Program-made: the position numbers and the translations under genes
Shown here: one piece after another, positions 56,195 to 64,000 of the stretch
Layout: every line of letters begins with the position of its first letter
Position numbering within the stretch: position 1 is the stretch's first letter
NCBI RefSeq assembly: GCF_002871795.1
Contig: NZ_PNHL01000013.1
Location: 9,799 to 73,798, forward strand
Reading direction: 5' to 3'
Length of the DNA stretch: 64,000 nucleotides
Source of the DNA: Brachybacterium sp. UMB0905
GTDB lineage: Bacteria > Actinomycetota > Actinomycetes > Actinomycetales > Dermabacteraceae
The notes under the pieces: model-generated
The model's input: the letters and a program-made list of their open reading frames with translations, nothing else
The model's database searches: none
What the model was told of the DNA's origin: nothing

Positions 56195-58789
56195 ATGCCG
56201 CGCATTCCCCTGACCTGGCTTTCTGAGCACACCACCCTGCCTGTCGGCGCGAGCGCCGAGCAGGTCGCCACCGACCTGTCCCGCGTGGGCCTCGAGGAAG
56301 AAGCGATCTTCGGCGCCCAGGTGACCGGGCCGCTCGTCGTCGGCCGTGTCCTCGACCTCGTCAAGGAACCGCAGAAGAACGGCAAGACCATCAACTGGTG
56401 CCGCGTGGACGTCGGCCCCGAGCACAACGAGGACCTCGACAACCCCAAGGACCCCCAGCCCGGCGAGGAACGCCCCTCCCGCGGCATCATCTGCGGTGCC
56501 CACAACTTCGAGCCCGGGGACCTCGTGGTCGTCTCGCTGCCCGGTACCGTGCTGCCCGGCCCGTTCCCCATCGCCGCCCGCAAGACCTATGGACATTTGT
56601 CCGACGGCATGATCTGCTCCGGGGAGGAACTGGGCCTGGGCCCGGACCCCGACGGCGTGGACGGCATCATCGTGCTGGGCCGCGGCCACGGCGCGGGGCT
56701 GACTGGTGAGCCCGGCGACGACGCGGTCTCCCTGCTGGGACTCGGCGATGAGGTCGTCGAGATCAACGTGACGCCCGATCGCGGCTACTGCTTCGCGATG
56801 CGCGGCGTGGCCCGCGAGTACGCACACGCCACCGGCGCGGACTTCACCGACCCCGCCACCACCGTCAAGATCCCCGAGCTGACCGGCGCCGGGATCCCCG
56901 TGCAGCTGCGCGATGAGTCCCCGCTGCACGGCACGGATGGCTGCACGCGGTTCGTTGCGCTCGAGGTGCGCGGGGTGGATCCCACCGCCCGCACGCCCCG
57001 CTGGATGGCTCGCCGCCTCACCCAGGCCGGGATGCGCCCCATCTCCCTGATCGTGGACGTCACCAACTACGTGATGCTCGACCTTGGTCAGCCGCTGCAC
57101 GCCTACGACGGCGAGAAGCTCGTCGGCCCGATCGTGGTGCGCCGCGCCCGAGCGGGGGAGAAGCTCACCACCCTCGATGACGTGACCCGCACCCTCGATC
57201 CCGAGGACCTGCTGATCACCGATTGCGCCGGGCCCGACGGGGACCGCGTGCTGGGGCTCGCGGGCGTCATGGGCGGCGCGGACACCGAAGTCACCGAGAC
57301 CACGAAGAACGTCATCCTCGAGGCCGCGACCTTCGACCCGGTGAGCATCGCCCGCACCGCGCGGCGCCACCGCCTGCCCTCCGAGGCGTCCAAGCGCTTC
57401 GAACGCGGCGTGGACCCGCAGATCCCGCTGATCGCCGCGCTGCGTGCCGCCGAGCTGCTGGCCGAGTACGGCGGCGGCACCCTGGACCTGCGCCACACCG
57501 ACGAGGGCACAGTCACCGAGCCCGCTGCGATCACCGCGCGGATCGATGATGCCCAGCGCATCGTCGGCATCGACTACACCCCCGAGCAGGTCACCGGCAG
57601 TCTTGAGCAGATCGGCTGCATAGTCGAGCCCGGCGCGGACGGGACGCTCACCGTCACTCCGCCGAGCTGGCGGCCGGACCTCACGATCCCCGAGGACCTC
57701 GTGGAGGAAGTGGCGCGCCTGGTGGGCTACGAGCAGATCCCCTCGCAGCTGCCCACCGCCCCCGGGGGCCGCGGACTCACTCGTGCCCAGCAGGGCCGCC
57801 GCCATGCCGCCCGCGCCCTCGCCGAGGCTGGACTGACGGAAGTGGCGTCGTACCCGTTCATCCCAGAGTCGGTCTTCGATGTGCTGGGTTACGAGGCCGA
57901 TGACGAGCGCCGCCACGCCGTGCGCCTGCTGAACCCGCTGGCCGATGATGAGCCGCTGCTGCGCACCGAGCTGCTGCAGACCCTGCTGCCGGTGGCTCGC
58001 CGCAACCTGGGCCGCGGCGAGGAGTCCGTGGCGATCTTCCAGCGCGGCAGCACCTCGCGCGCGAGCGAGCAGAATGCCCCGGTGCCGGCCCCTGCGGCCC
58101 GGCCCAGCGACGCGGAGCTTGAGGCGATCTTTGCGGCCCTGCCGCAGCAGACCGGGGCGATCGCCGCCCTCATCGGCGGAGCCTCGGGACCGGACTCCTG
58201 GCAGGGCGCCCCGGAGGCGTGGGGCTGGGCCGATGCGCTGGACCTCGCCCGACGCATTGCGGCCGCCGTCGGCGCCGATCTCGAGGTGCGCCAGAGCCAG
58301 CACGCTCCCTTCCACCCCGGTCGCGTCGGGCAGCTGCGTGTGACCGGCGCCGAGGGGGAGTCCCGCGTCGTGGGTCATGCCGGGGAGCTGCATCCTGCCG
58401 TGATCCAGCACTATGGCCTGCCCGCTCGCAGCGCCGCCCTCGAGCTGGACCTCGAGGCCGTGATCGCTGCCGCCCCCGCGGTGGTGCGCGCCGAGCCGGT
58501 CCCCACCTACCCCGCGGCCAAGGAGGACTTCGCCTTCGTGGTCGATGAGTCCGTGCCCGCAAGCGCCGTGGAGGCCGCGATCGTGGTGGGTATCGGAGAC
58601 CTGGCCGAGAAGGTGCACCTGTTCGACGTCTTCACCGGCGAGCAGATCGGCGAGGGCAAGAAGTCGCTCGCATTCTCGGTGCGGCTGCGCTCCACCGAGG
58701 GCACGCTGGATGCGAAGAAGATCGGGGCTGCGCGGGAGCGCTGCATCACCGCGGTGGCGGACGCCGTCGGCGGGGTGCTGCGCGCATGA
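56195..58789 (+). CDS. pheT: Phenylalanine-tRNA ligase beta subunit
   Basis: An 864-residue subunit. It has an N-terminal tRNA-binding EMAP-like domain (about 40-170), then B3/B4 editing domains (ISLIVDVTNYVMLDLGQPLH, GVMGGADTEVTETTKNVILE), B5 and a catalytic-like core (PSSWRPDLTIPEDLVEEVARL), and the C-terminal ferredoxin-fold anticodon-binding domain (VPTYPAAKEDFAFVVDESVP). The alpha2-beta2 enzyme charges tRNA-Phe. Length is usual. It lies one base after the pheS stop, so translation is coupled. argC, which I recall often following pheT in actinobacteria, is absent; glycan genes follow instead. Confidence 0.96.
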   Translation: MPRIPLTWLSEHTTLPVGASAEQVATDLSRVGLEEEAIFGAQVTGPLVVGRVLDLVKEPQKNGKTINWCRVDVGPEHNEDLDNPKDPQPGEERPSRGIICGAHNFEPGDLVVVSLPGTVLPGPFPIAARKTYGHLSDGMICSGEELGLGPDPDGVDGIIVLGRGHGAGLTGEPGDDAVSLLGLGDEVVEINVTPDRGYCFAMRGVAREYAHATGADFTDPATTVKIPELTGAGIPVQLRDESPLHGTDGCTRFVALEVRGVDPTARTPRWMARRLTQAGMRPISLIVDVTNYVMLDLGQPLHAYDGEKLVGPIVVRRARAGEKLTTLDDVTRTLDPEDLLITDCAGPDGDRVLGLAGVMGGADTEVTETTKNVILEAATFDPVSIARTARRHRLPSEASKRFERGVDPQIPLIAALRAAELLAEYGGGTLDLRHTDEGTVTEPAAITARIDDAQRIVGIDYTPEQVTGSLEQIGCIVEPGADGTLTVTPPSWRPDLTIPEDLVEEVARLVGYEQIPSQLPTAPGGRGLTRAQQGRRHAARALAEAGLTEVASYPFIPESVFDVLGYEADDERRHAVRLLNPLADDEPLLRTELLQTLLPVARRNLGRGEESVAIFQRGSTSRASEQNAPVPAPAARPSDAELEAIFAALPQQTGAIAALIGGASGPDSWQGAPEAWGWADALDLARRIAAAVGADLEVRQSQHAPFHPGRVGQLRVTGAEGESRVVGHAGELHPAVIQHYGLPARSAALELDLEAVIAAAPAVVRAEPVPTYPAAKEDFAFVVDESVPASAVEAAIVVGIGDLAEKVHLFDVFTGEQIGEGKKSLAFSVRLRSTEGTLDAKKIGAARERCITAVADAVGGVLRA

Positions 58790-58852
58790 CCAGCATCTCT
58801 GCTCAGCCGCGGTCGGCGCTGGTGAGCCACCGACCCGGCCACGGCTGAGTCG

Positions 58853-59968
58853 ATGCCCTGCGGAAGCACGCCCACCGGCCTTCACGACGCCCGCTATGTG
58901 GGCCTCAGCCTCGACGTGGGCCGCAAAGCCTTCCATCCCGGCGCCGTCATCGGTCTGATCCGGCGCATGGCGGAGCTGGGCTTCACGGCGCTGCATCTGC
59001 ATCTCACCGAGACCCACCGGGTGGGGGTGCAGCTGCCGGGCTTCGAGCACCTCGCCGCCCCGGACGCCTGGGATGCGGAGGATGCGGCACAGATCGTGCG
59101 CGCGGCCGATGCGGCCGGAATCGCCCTCATTCCCGAGATCGACCTGCCCTCCCATGCGGGAGCGCTGCTGGCCGGACGTGAGCACCTGCACCTCAGGGAC
59201 CGCACCGGCGCTGTGCACCCGGACCGGCTGGACATCTCCCACCCCGAAGCACTCGAGCTCGCCCTTGCCCTCACGGAATCCGCAGCCCGGATGTTTCCCG
59301 GCGAGGCGATCCACCTGGGCGGGGATGAGTTCTTCGCGGCCCCGTGGGAGGACGAAGAGGCCCAGCGCGCCGACCGCTTCCCTTCTCTCGTCGAGCACGC
59401 TCGCGCCGTCGCCGGCCCGGAGGCCACGGCGCTGGACTCCTACGCCCTGTTCATGAACGCGCTCGCCGAGCGGGCGCTGGAACGCGGACAGACCCCGCTG
59501 CTGTGGAACGACCACATCGTCCCAGCCCACGAGCAGCCGCTCGTACCGATCACCCGCGAGGCGGTGGTGGATGTGTGGATCCGCTGGCGGGAGTGGACTC
59601 CGTCGGTCACCGATTACCTGGACTCCGGGTACCGGGTCATCAACTCCCACGGGGACCAGCTGTACTTCGTGCTCTCCGCCGATGGGGTCCCCGAGCCGCA
59701 CGGCCGACGCCGCTTCGGTCTGCTCGCGGACACCTTCCACCCGCGCCGCTTCATGGGCCTCGCCGCCCAGGATGTTCACGTGGAGATCCCGCCGGTGCCG
59801 GTGGGGGAGGCGGACCCGGTGCTCGGAGCCTCGCTGTCCGTGTGGTGCGATGCGCCGGAGGTGCTCGGCGAGCGGGAGACCTTTGCGCTGCTGGACACGT
59901 GGCTGGTGCCGTTCGCGCGGATAATGCACCGCGTGCGGCCGACCCGCGGACAGGCCTCTGGAACGTGA
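58853..59968 (+). CDS. GH20 family beta-N-acetylhexosaminidase, catalytic domain only
   Basis: A 371-residue TIM-barrel enzyme removing terminal GlcNAc or GalNAc residues. GLSLDVGRKAFHP and ALHLHLTETHRVGV are the first barrel strands, PEIDLPSHAGALL follows, and the catalytic pair is D158-E159 in HLGGDEFF, using the substrate acetamido group. The late SLSVWCDAPEV block fits the family. The usual N-terminal GH20b domain (about 120 residues) is missing, and an in-frame stop at about 58833 excludes a longer protein. No signal peptide is seen, so it is probably cytoplasmic and acts on imported oligosaccharides. No clear Shine-Dalgarno is visible. Confidence 0.85.
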   Translation: MPCGSTPTGLHDARYVGLSLDVGRKAFHPGAVIGLIRRMAELGFTALHLHLTETHRVGVQLPGFEHLAAPDAWDAEDAAQIVRAADAAGIALIPEIDLPSHAGALLAGREHLHLRDRTGAVHPDRLDISHPEALELALALTESAARMFPGEAIHLGGDEFFAAPWEDEEAQRADRFPSLVEHARAVAGPEATALDSYALFMNALAERALERGQTPLLWNDHIVPAHEQPLVPITREAVVDVWIRWREWTPSVTDYLDSGYRVINSHGDQLYFVLSADGVPEPHGRRRFGLLADTFHPRRFMGLAAQDVHVEIPPVPVGEADPVLGASLSVWCDAPEVLGERETFALLDTWLVPFARIMHRVRPTRGQASGT

Positions 59969-60011
59969 CAGGATAGAGGTCCGACCTCTCGCCCCGCCTC
60001 GAGGAGGACCC

Positions 60012-60866
60012 GTGGTCACGAGCCCGCGACACCGCACCGGCCTGCAGATGGCCTACTTCCGCACCTGGCACGACGAGGCCTGCGATCCGGCGAAGCCCAA
60101 CCGCTTCGGTGATATCCCGGCCGACGTCGATGTCGCCTTCGTCTTCCCGGACTTCACCCCGCCCCAGAACCGCTTCTGGTCGGTGCTGCGCGAGGAGTAC
60201 GTCCCCGAGCTGCATGAGCGCGGCACCGCCGTGGTGCGCACCTGTGACATCGGCCTCCTGCTGGACGAGGATTTCCCGGACACCGACGCCGGGCACCGTG
60301 CGCTCGCGCAGAAGCTCATCGAGGAGCTCGTCCTCGAGCACGGCCTGGATGGCCTGGACGTGGACATGGAGCGGCGGCTCGAGCCGGTGCAGGCCGCACG
60401 GGCCGCGGGCGTGTTCCACGCTCTTTCCGAGCAGCTGGGTCCTCGTTCCGGCACCGAGCAGCTGCTGATCTACGACACGAACCTCGGCGGTGATGAGCAG
60501 GTGTTCCGCGAGACCGCCAGTGCGTTCGACTATGTGCTCGTCCAGTCCTACGGCCGGGGCGTGGACACGCTCCAGGGCACCTGGGAGAGTTTCGCCGGAC
60601 AGATCGACCCGGCTCAGTACCTGATCGGTTTCTCCTTCTACGAGGAGTTCGACCTCAACCGCTGGGACGACACCTCTGAGCCGTTCGAGAGCTCCCGCGC
60701 GGCGGCCTTCACTGACTGGCAGATGGACGGCGCCACGAAGGGTGGAGTGTTCTCCTACGCGATCGACCGTGACGGCGCCGCCTTCCTCGATGACGAGATC
60801 ACCCGCACCGACTACACGTGGACCCGTCGGATCGGCGAGCGGCTGCGGGCGGCCGATGCCCGCTGA
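60012..60866 (+). CDS. GH18-like endo-beta-N-acetylglucosaminidase
   Basis: A 284-residue TIM-barrel hydrolase. The GH18 catalytic motif D-x-D-x-E occurs as GLDGLDVDME with E120 as proton donor. The opening LQMAYFRTWHDEACDP and later VLVQSYGRG and GGVFSYAIDRDG fit the EndoF/EndoS-like endoglycosidase branch, which cleaves the GlcNAc-GlcNAc core of N-glycans. No signal peptide is visible, which is unusual for such enzymes and suggests action on imported glycans. The start is GTG with GAGGAGG 5 bases upstream, 43 bases after the GH20 gene, so the two are probably cotranscribed. Confidence 0.82.
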   Translation: MVTSPRHRTGLQMAYFRTWHDEACDPAKPNRFGDIPADVDVAFVFPDFTPPQNRFWSVLREEYVPELHERGTAVVRTCDIGLLLDEDFPDTDAGHRALAQKLIEELVLEHGLDGLDVDMERRLEPVQAARAAGVFHALSEQLGPRSGTEQLLIYDTNLGGDEQVFRETASAFDYVLVQSYGRGVDTLQGTWESFAGQIDPAQYLIGFSFYEEFDLNRWDDTSEPFESSRAAAFTDWQMDGATKGGVFSYAIDRDGAAFLDDEITRTDYTWTRRIGERLRAADAR

Positions 60867-60966
60867 ACCGCGCTGAGCGGAGCTGCGCACCGCAGCCGGT
60901 GCCGACATCCGGAGAGTTCCGCCCCGTGCAGCGGCCTGACTCGCAGGACCGGTGCCGGAATAGCGG

Positions 60967-61002
60967 ACGGGCCGTTCCCTCCGCGAGGAGGGACCGGCCC
61001 GT
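60967..61002. terminator. Long hairpin between convergent glycan and ABC genes
   Basis: Bases 60967-60982 pair with 60987-61002 (16 positions, one T/C mismatch, loop GCGA). It lies 100 bases after the endoglycosidase gene and 18 bases after the convergent substrate-binding protein gene, so it can serve both. Confidence 0.75.
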
Positions 61003-61019
61003 TGCCGTGTGCTCAAGGA

Positions 61020-62738
61020 TCAGGCGGGCTTGATCGCCATGAGCAGGTTGGTGAGATTACCCATGCCGCCCACACGCGGGAAGTAGTCCACATCCGCCGG
61101 ATCCGGGAAGCCGGTCCAGTTGATGGTGGAGTACATGACGCCGGTGCCGCCGCCCTGGACCGGCGCGTGCGGCGCCTGCTCCAGGAAGGCCTGCTGCACA
61201 CCCTGGACGCCTTCGGCGATCTGATCCTGCGTCTCCGGGGTGTTCAGCGTCGAGACGAGGATCTGCATCTTCGTCTCCGCCTCCTCGCCCCATTCCCAGC
61301 GGCCCCAGTTGCCGTTGTTGGTCTCTTCCTCGATCGGCTTGACCGGCTGGTCGTACATCGTGTAGTTCGACCAGGGGGAGCCGGGGTAGCCGAGGCCCGA
61401 GGCGACGATGTCGAACTCGCCGGTGGCCAGGATCGTGTCCATGACGTCCTTGGGCTTGGGGTCGAAGGTGACCTTGACGCCCAGGTGCTCCTCCCAGTTG
61501 GAGACCACGATCGGCATGGTCACCATGAAGGTCGCGTTGTCGTTCTGGATGTTCAGCAGCAGCTTGTGCTCCTTGCCGTCCTTCTCCAGGTTGCCCTGAT
61601 CGTTGACGGTCCAGCCGGACTCCTCCAGCGCCGCCTTCGCGCCCTCGGCGTCCAGCTCCATGGGGGAGTTGAACTCAGGCTGCTGCAGGGACTCGTTGAG
61701 GATGGGGTCCACACCTGCGGCGTTGGGCAGGGTGTAGCCGATACCGGAGGCCTCCATCACCGCGGCGTAGTCGATCGCCGCACGGAACGCCTTGCGGACG
61801 TTCACATCGGCCATGGGGGACTCCGGACGCGCGGTCATGAAGATGATGCCCTGGGAGGCACCGTCGGCGATGAAGGAGTAGTGGTTGGTCTCCGCCTGGT
61901 CGGCGAACCCATTGACCACGCCGGGGGCGCCGCCCTCAGCGAAGTCGACGTTGCCCTTGGTGATCTCGGTCTCGATGTTGCCGGCCTGGCCGGAGGGAAC
62001 GAACTGCACCTCGCCCACCTGGGAGGTGCCGCCCCAGTAGTCATCGCGCATGGTGTAGGTGACCAGCTGGGTGTCGAAGGACTCCAGGGTCGCCGGTCCG
62101 GTGCCGACGGGGTTGTCCATGATGTCCTGCGGGAATTCGAGCTTGTCGCCGTCCTGGTACACGTGCGCGGGCACGATCGGGTAGTACAGCGCGAGGTTCA
62201 CCTCCTGCTGACGCTGATCGCTGTTGTACTTGACGATCACGGTGTGCTCGTCCGGCGTCTCGATCGGGTCCGAGAGCCACACGAACTCGTCCTCGGCAGG
62301 CTTCGGGTTGGGCTTGCCGTAGATAGAGCCCAGCGTGAACAGGACATCCTTCGAGGTGAACGGCTCGCCGTCGGACCAGGTCACGCCCTTGCGCAGGTGG
62401 TAGGTGACCTCCTTGCCGTCCTCGGAGTGTTCGGCGGACTCGGCGAGCATGGGCAGCAGCTGGCCACCGTCCTTGGAGGACAGACGGAACAGCGGCTCGT
62501 ACACGAGGTCCAGGCCCGGCGCGGTGTCGCCGCCGCCGTAGCGATTGAAGTTCTTGGCGAACTGGTTGGTGGCGGTCACGCCGGTGCCGATGACGAACAG
62601 GCCGCCGCCCTCGCCACCGCCGTTGTCGCTGCCTCCGGAGCCGCCCTTGCCGCCGGAGCAGGCGACTGCAGCCGTGCTGACCGCGCCGATGCCCAGGGCT
62701 CCGAGCACGCCGCGGCGGGAGATGTTGCTAGAGATCAT
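61020..62738 (-). CDS. Peptide/oligosaccharide ABC transporter substrate-binding lipoprotein
   Basis: A 572-residue cluster C (OppA/DppA-type) binding protein. The N-terminus has a twin-arginine motif SRRGVLGALG followed by a lipobox AVACSGG, Cys27, so it is probably a Tat-exported lipoprotein. A Gly/Ser-rich tether precedes the mature domain, which shows the family block YEPLFRLSSKDGGQLLPMLA and later LRKGVTWSDGEPFTSKDVLF. It delivers its ligand to membrane permeases outside the window. Neighbouring GH20 and GH18 genes suggest an oligosaccharide rather than a peptide, as in other actinobacterial cluster C proteins, but the ligand is inferred. Confidence 0.88.
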   Translation of the reverse strand: MISSNISRRGVLGALGIGAVSTAAVACSGGKGGSGGSDNGGGEGGGLFVIGTGVTATNQFAKNFNRYGGGDTAPGLDLVYEPLFRLSSKDGGQLLPMLAESAEHSEDGKEVTYHLRKGVTWSDGEPFTSKDVLFTLGSIYGKPNPKPAEDEFVWLSDPIETPDEHTVIVKYNSDQRQQEVNLALYYPIVPAHVYQDGDKLEFPQDIMDNPVGTGPATLESFDTQLVTYTMRDDYWGGTSQVGEVQFVPSGQAGNIETEITKGNVDFAEGGAPGVVNGFADQAETNHYSFIADGASQGIIFMTARPESPMADVNVRKAFRAAIDYAAVMEASGIGYTLPNAAGVDPILNESLQQPEFNSPMELDAEGAKAALEESGWTVNDQGNLEKDGKEHKLLLNIQNDNATFMVTMPIVVSNWEEHLGVKVTFDPKPKDVMDTILATGEFDIVASGLGYPGSPWSNYTMYDQPVKPIEEETNNGNWGRWEWGEEAETKMQILVSTLNTPETQDQIAEGVQGVQQAFLEQAPHAPVQGGGTGVMYSTINWTGFPDPADVDYFPRVGGMGNLTNLLMAIKPA

Positions 62739-62744
62739 CCTCGA

Positions 62745-63827
62745 TCATTCCTTTGTGGGGTGAGCCGCGGGAGCGGCAGGGGTGGGTGGGGTGAAATCGG
62801 GTCGGTCGCCGGCCAGGACGCACAGCACTTCGCGCCCGTCCGGGCCGGTGTAACGGGGGATGGGGGCACCGGTGCATTCCGGACGGGCCAGGGGACAGCG
62901 GTTGGCGAAACGGCAGCCGATCACCTCCACGGAGTTGTCCACTGGTGCCGCAGAGGATGTGGCCAGTGCCGCCGAATGCCCTGACCCCTTGTAATGGGCG
63001 GGGTCCGGAGCGGCATCCAGCAGCAGCTGGGTGTAGGGATGCACAGGATCAGAGACGATCGCTTCGGTGGGGCCAGCCTCGATGATCTTCCCGCCGTACA
63101 TGACGTTGATGCGATCTGAGAGGTACCGGGCAGAAGCGATGTCATGGGTGATGTACAGGACCGCCAGGCCCCGTTCATCGCGCAGATCCGCCAGCAGGTT
63201 CAACACCTCCAGGCGGATCGAGGCATCCAGCATCGAGGTGGGCTCATCGGCCAGCAGAACCTTGGGGTCCACCGCGAGGGACTTCGCGATCGCCACGCGC
63301 TGGCGCTGACCGCCAGAAAGATCCGTCGGGTAACGGTCGATGTACCGCGAAGCCGGCGTGAGGTTCACCTTCTCCAGCAGCTCAGCGACCTTCTGCGCCA
63401 CCTTCTTGCGGCCGGAGGCGATCTTGTGGATCCGCACCGGGCGTTCCACGATGTGCCGGATCTTCTTCAGGCTGTTCAGCGAGGCGAAGGGATCCTGGAA
63501 GATCAGCTGCACGTCCCGGAAGTAGCGTCGCTCATCCTTCGCGGCTTTCTCGAGCGGCACCCCGGAGACCTCCACCTCACCGGAGGTGGGGCTGTAGAGC
63601 AGAGAGAACACGCGCGCCAAAGTGGTCTTGCCGGAGCCAGACTCGCCCACGAGTGCGGCGATCTCGCCTTCATGGAGGGTGAAGTCCACTTCGTCCAGGG
63701 CGCGTACGGTCCGCTTCCCGTTCGGCGTGTCCACGCGGAAATGGACGGAGAGCCGACGAGTGGTGAACACGCTGTTGCGCTCGGCGGCCACCTCGGCGGC
63801 ACCCGCAGCGGTGTGGCTGACGCTCAT
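62745..63827 (-). CDS. Oligopeptide/oligosaccharide ABC transporter ATP-binding protein (OppF-like)
   Basis: A 360-residue ATPase of the OppF/DppF class. Walker A is GESGSGKTT (residues 61-69), the signature is [16 protein letters not shown], Walker B is [20 protein letters not shown], and the switch His is in [12 protein letters not shown]. The C-terminal extension has the cysteine motif [17 protein letters not shown] typical of Opp ATPases. It overlaps the OppD-like gene by 4 bases (ATGA) and lies 6 bases before the binding-protein gene, so the three form one leftward operon. Confidence 0.93.
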   Translation of the reverse strand: MSVSHTAAGAAEVAAERNSVFTTRRLSVHFRVDTPNGKRTVRALDEVDFTLHEGEIAALVGESGSGKTTLARVFSLLYSPTSGEVEVSGVPLEKAAKDERRYFRDVQLIFQDPFASLNSLKKIRHIVERPVRIHKIASGRKKVAQKVAELLEKVNLTPASRYIDRYPTDLSGGQRQRVAIAKSLAVDPKVLLADEPTSMLDASIRLEVLNLLADLRDERGLAVLYITHDIASARYLSDRINVMYGGKIIEAGPTEAIVSDPVHPYTQLLLDAAPDPAHYKGSGHSAALATSSAAPVDNSVEVIGCRFANRCPLARPECTGAPIPRYTGPDGREVLCVLAGDRPDFTPPTPAAPAAHPTKE

Positions 63828-64000
63828 CGGTTCTCCTCCGCGGTGGTCTCGGTGACAGGGCTGCCCGGGGCGGGGATCTCCCCAGCGCGGTGACAGGCCA
63901 CGAAGCCGTGGTCGTTCGGAACCAGCGGCGGGCGCTCCTCACGGCAGCGATCGATTGCGAGCGGGCAGCGCGGGTGGAAGGCGCAGCCACTGGGCAGATC
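63824..64000 (-). CDS. OppD-like ABC transporter ATP-binding protein, C-terminal end (cut by window edge)
   Basis: The visible 58 codons read [20 protein letters not shown] and end TTAEENR. The Cys-rich DLPSGC-FHPRCP block is the hallmark of the OppD/DppD C-terminus. The rest of the gene and probably the two permease genes lie beyond the window. Its TGA overlaps the OppF ATG. Confidence 0.85.
   Translation of the reverse strand, partial: DLPSGCAFHPRCPLAIDRCREERPPLVPNDHGFVACHRAGEIPAPGSPVTETTAEENR

Noticed and set aside
56108-60037. 1309-codon open frame on the minus strand opposite pheT and the GH20 gene
   Set aside because: Composition is dominated by Gly, Arg, Val and His with no fold, and both plus-strand genes are certain.
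61002-62984. 660-codon plus-strand frame opposite the binding-protein gene
   Set aside because: Shadow of the substrate-binding lipoprotein gene; Leu/Val/His/Gly-rich without domains.

Overview
The window is a high-GC chromosomal segment from an actinobacterium. The gene set, the mycothiol-dependent formaldehyde module, many GTG starts and a his-infC-pheST gene order fit Micrococcales. A Brachybacterium/Dermabacteraceae-like host is my best guess, from memory of gene content rather than any search. I saw no insertion sequence, prophage, CRISPR array, rRNA or tRNA. Most of the sequence looks like stable core or metabolic chromosome.

Layout. Positions 1-6.5 kb hold the end of a TRAP transporter permease, a 14-helix drug exporter, and a leftward sugar-catabolic group: GPH-type sugar symporter, Gfo/Idh/MocA dehydrogenase, TIM-barrel sugar epimerase and a small ABM-domain protein. 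Positions 7-12.5 kb hold an Rpf-like muralytic protein, a TerC exporter behind a probable yybP-ykoY (manganese) riboswitch, a YeiH-type exporter coupled to a 46-residue membrane protein, a Mug DNA glycosylase and a small membrane protein. Positions 12.6-26.4 kb hold a GH92 mannosidase, a BCCT osmolyte transporter broken by one extra base, a purine-type phosphoribosyltransferase, a DUF808 membrane protein, an MFS exporter, phosphoketolase, a PepSY lipoprotein that appears to start at CTG, and an amidohydrolase. Positions 26.7-36.6 kb hold PPK2, thiol peroxidase, DUF488, a TSUP exporter, a PRC-barrel/DUF2382 stress protein, an alpha/beta hydrolase, monomeric isocitrate dehydrogenase, a lipoprotein and a ZIP metal transporter.

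Positions 36.7-48.4 kb are the housekeeping core. The genes hisD, hisC, hisB, an unknown 195-residue gene, hisH, a 52-residue two-helix membrane gene, priA and an sseB-like gene lie head to tail, mostly with 4-base ATGA/GTGA overlaps. An MFS gene and the two leftward genes (DUF1844 and a DUF4352-like protein) follow, then infC (AUC start), rpmI, rplT and a TrmH/SpoU methyltransferase. pheS-pheT (55-58.8 kb) are separated from this block by a CopD-CtaG fusion, a DUF664 remnant, an unknown membrane protein, and a metallo-beta-lactamase hydrolase with mycothiol-dependent formaldehyde dehydrogenase.

Positions 58.8-64 kb form a glycan-use group: a compact GH20 hexosaminidase, a GH18-type endoglycosidase-like enzyme, and a converging oligopeptide-type ABC importer (substrate-binding lipoprotein, OppF, and the end of OppD cut by the window edge). 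With the GH92 enzyme this suggests uptake and trimming of mannose- and GlcNAc-containing glycans.

Two genome-style features recur. Many genes have a TANNNT box 6-8 bases before the start codon and no Shine-Dalgarno, as expected for leaderless mRNAs. The 10-mer GGGCCGACGG recurs in gaps and terminators, mostly in one orientation.
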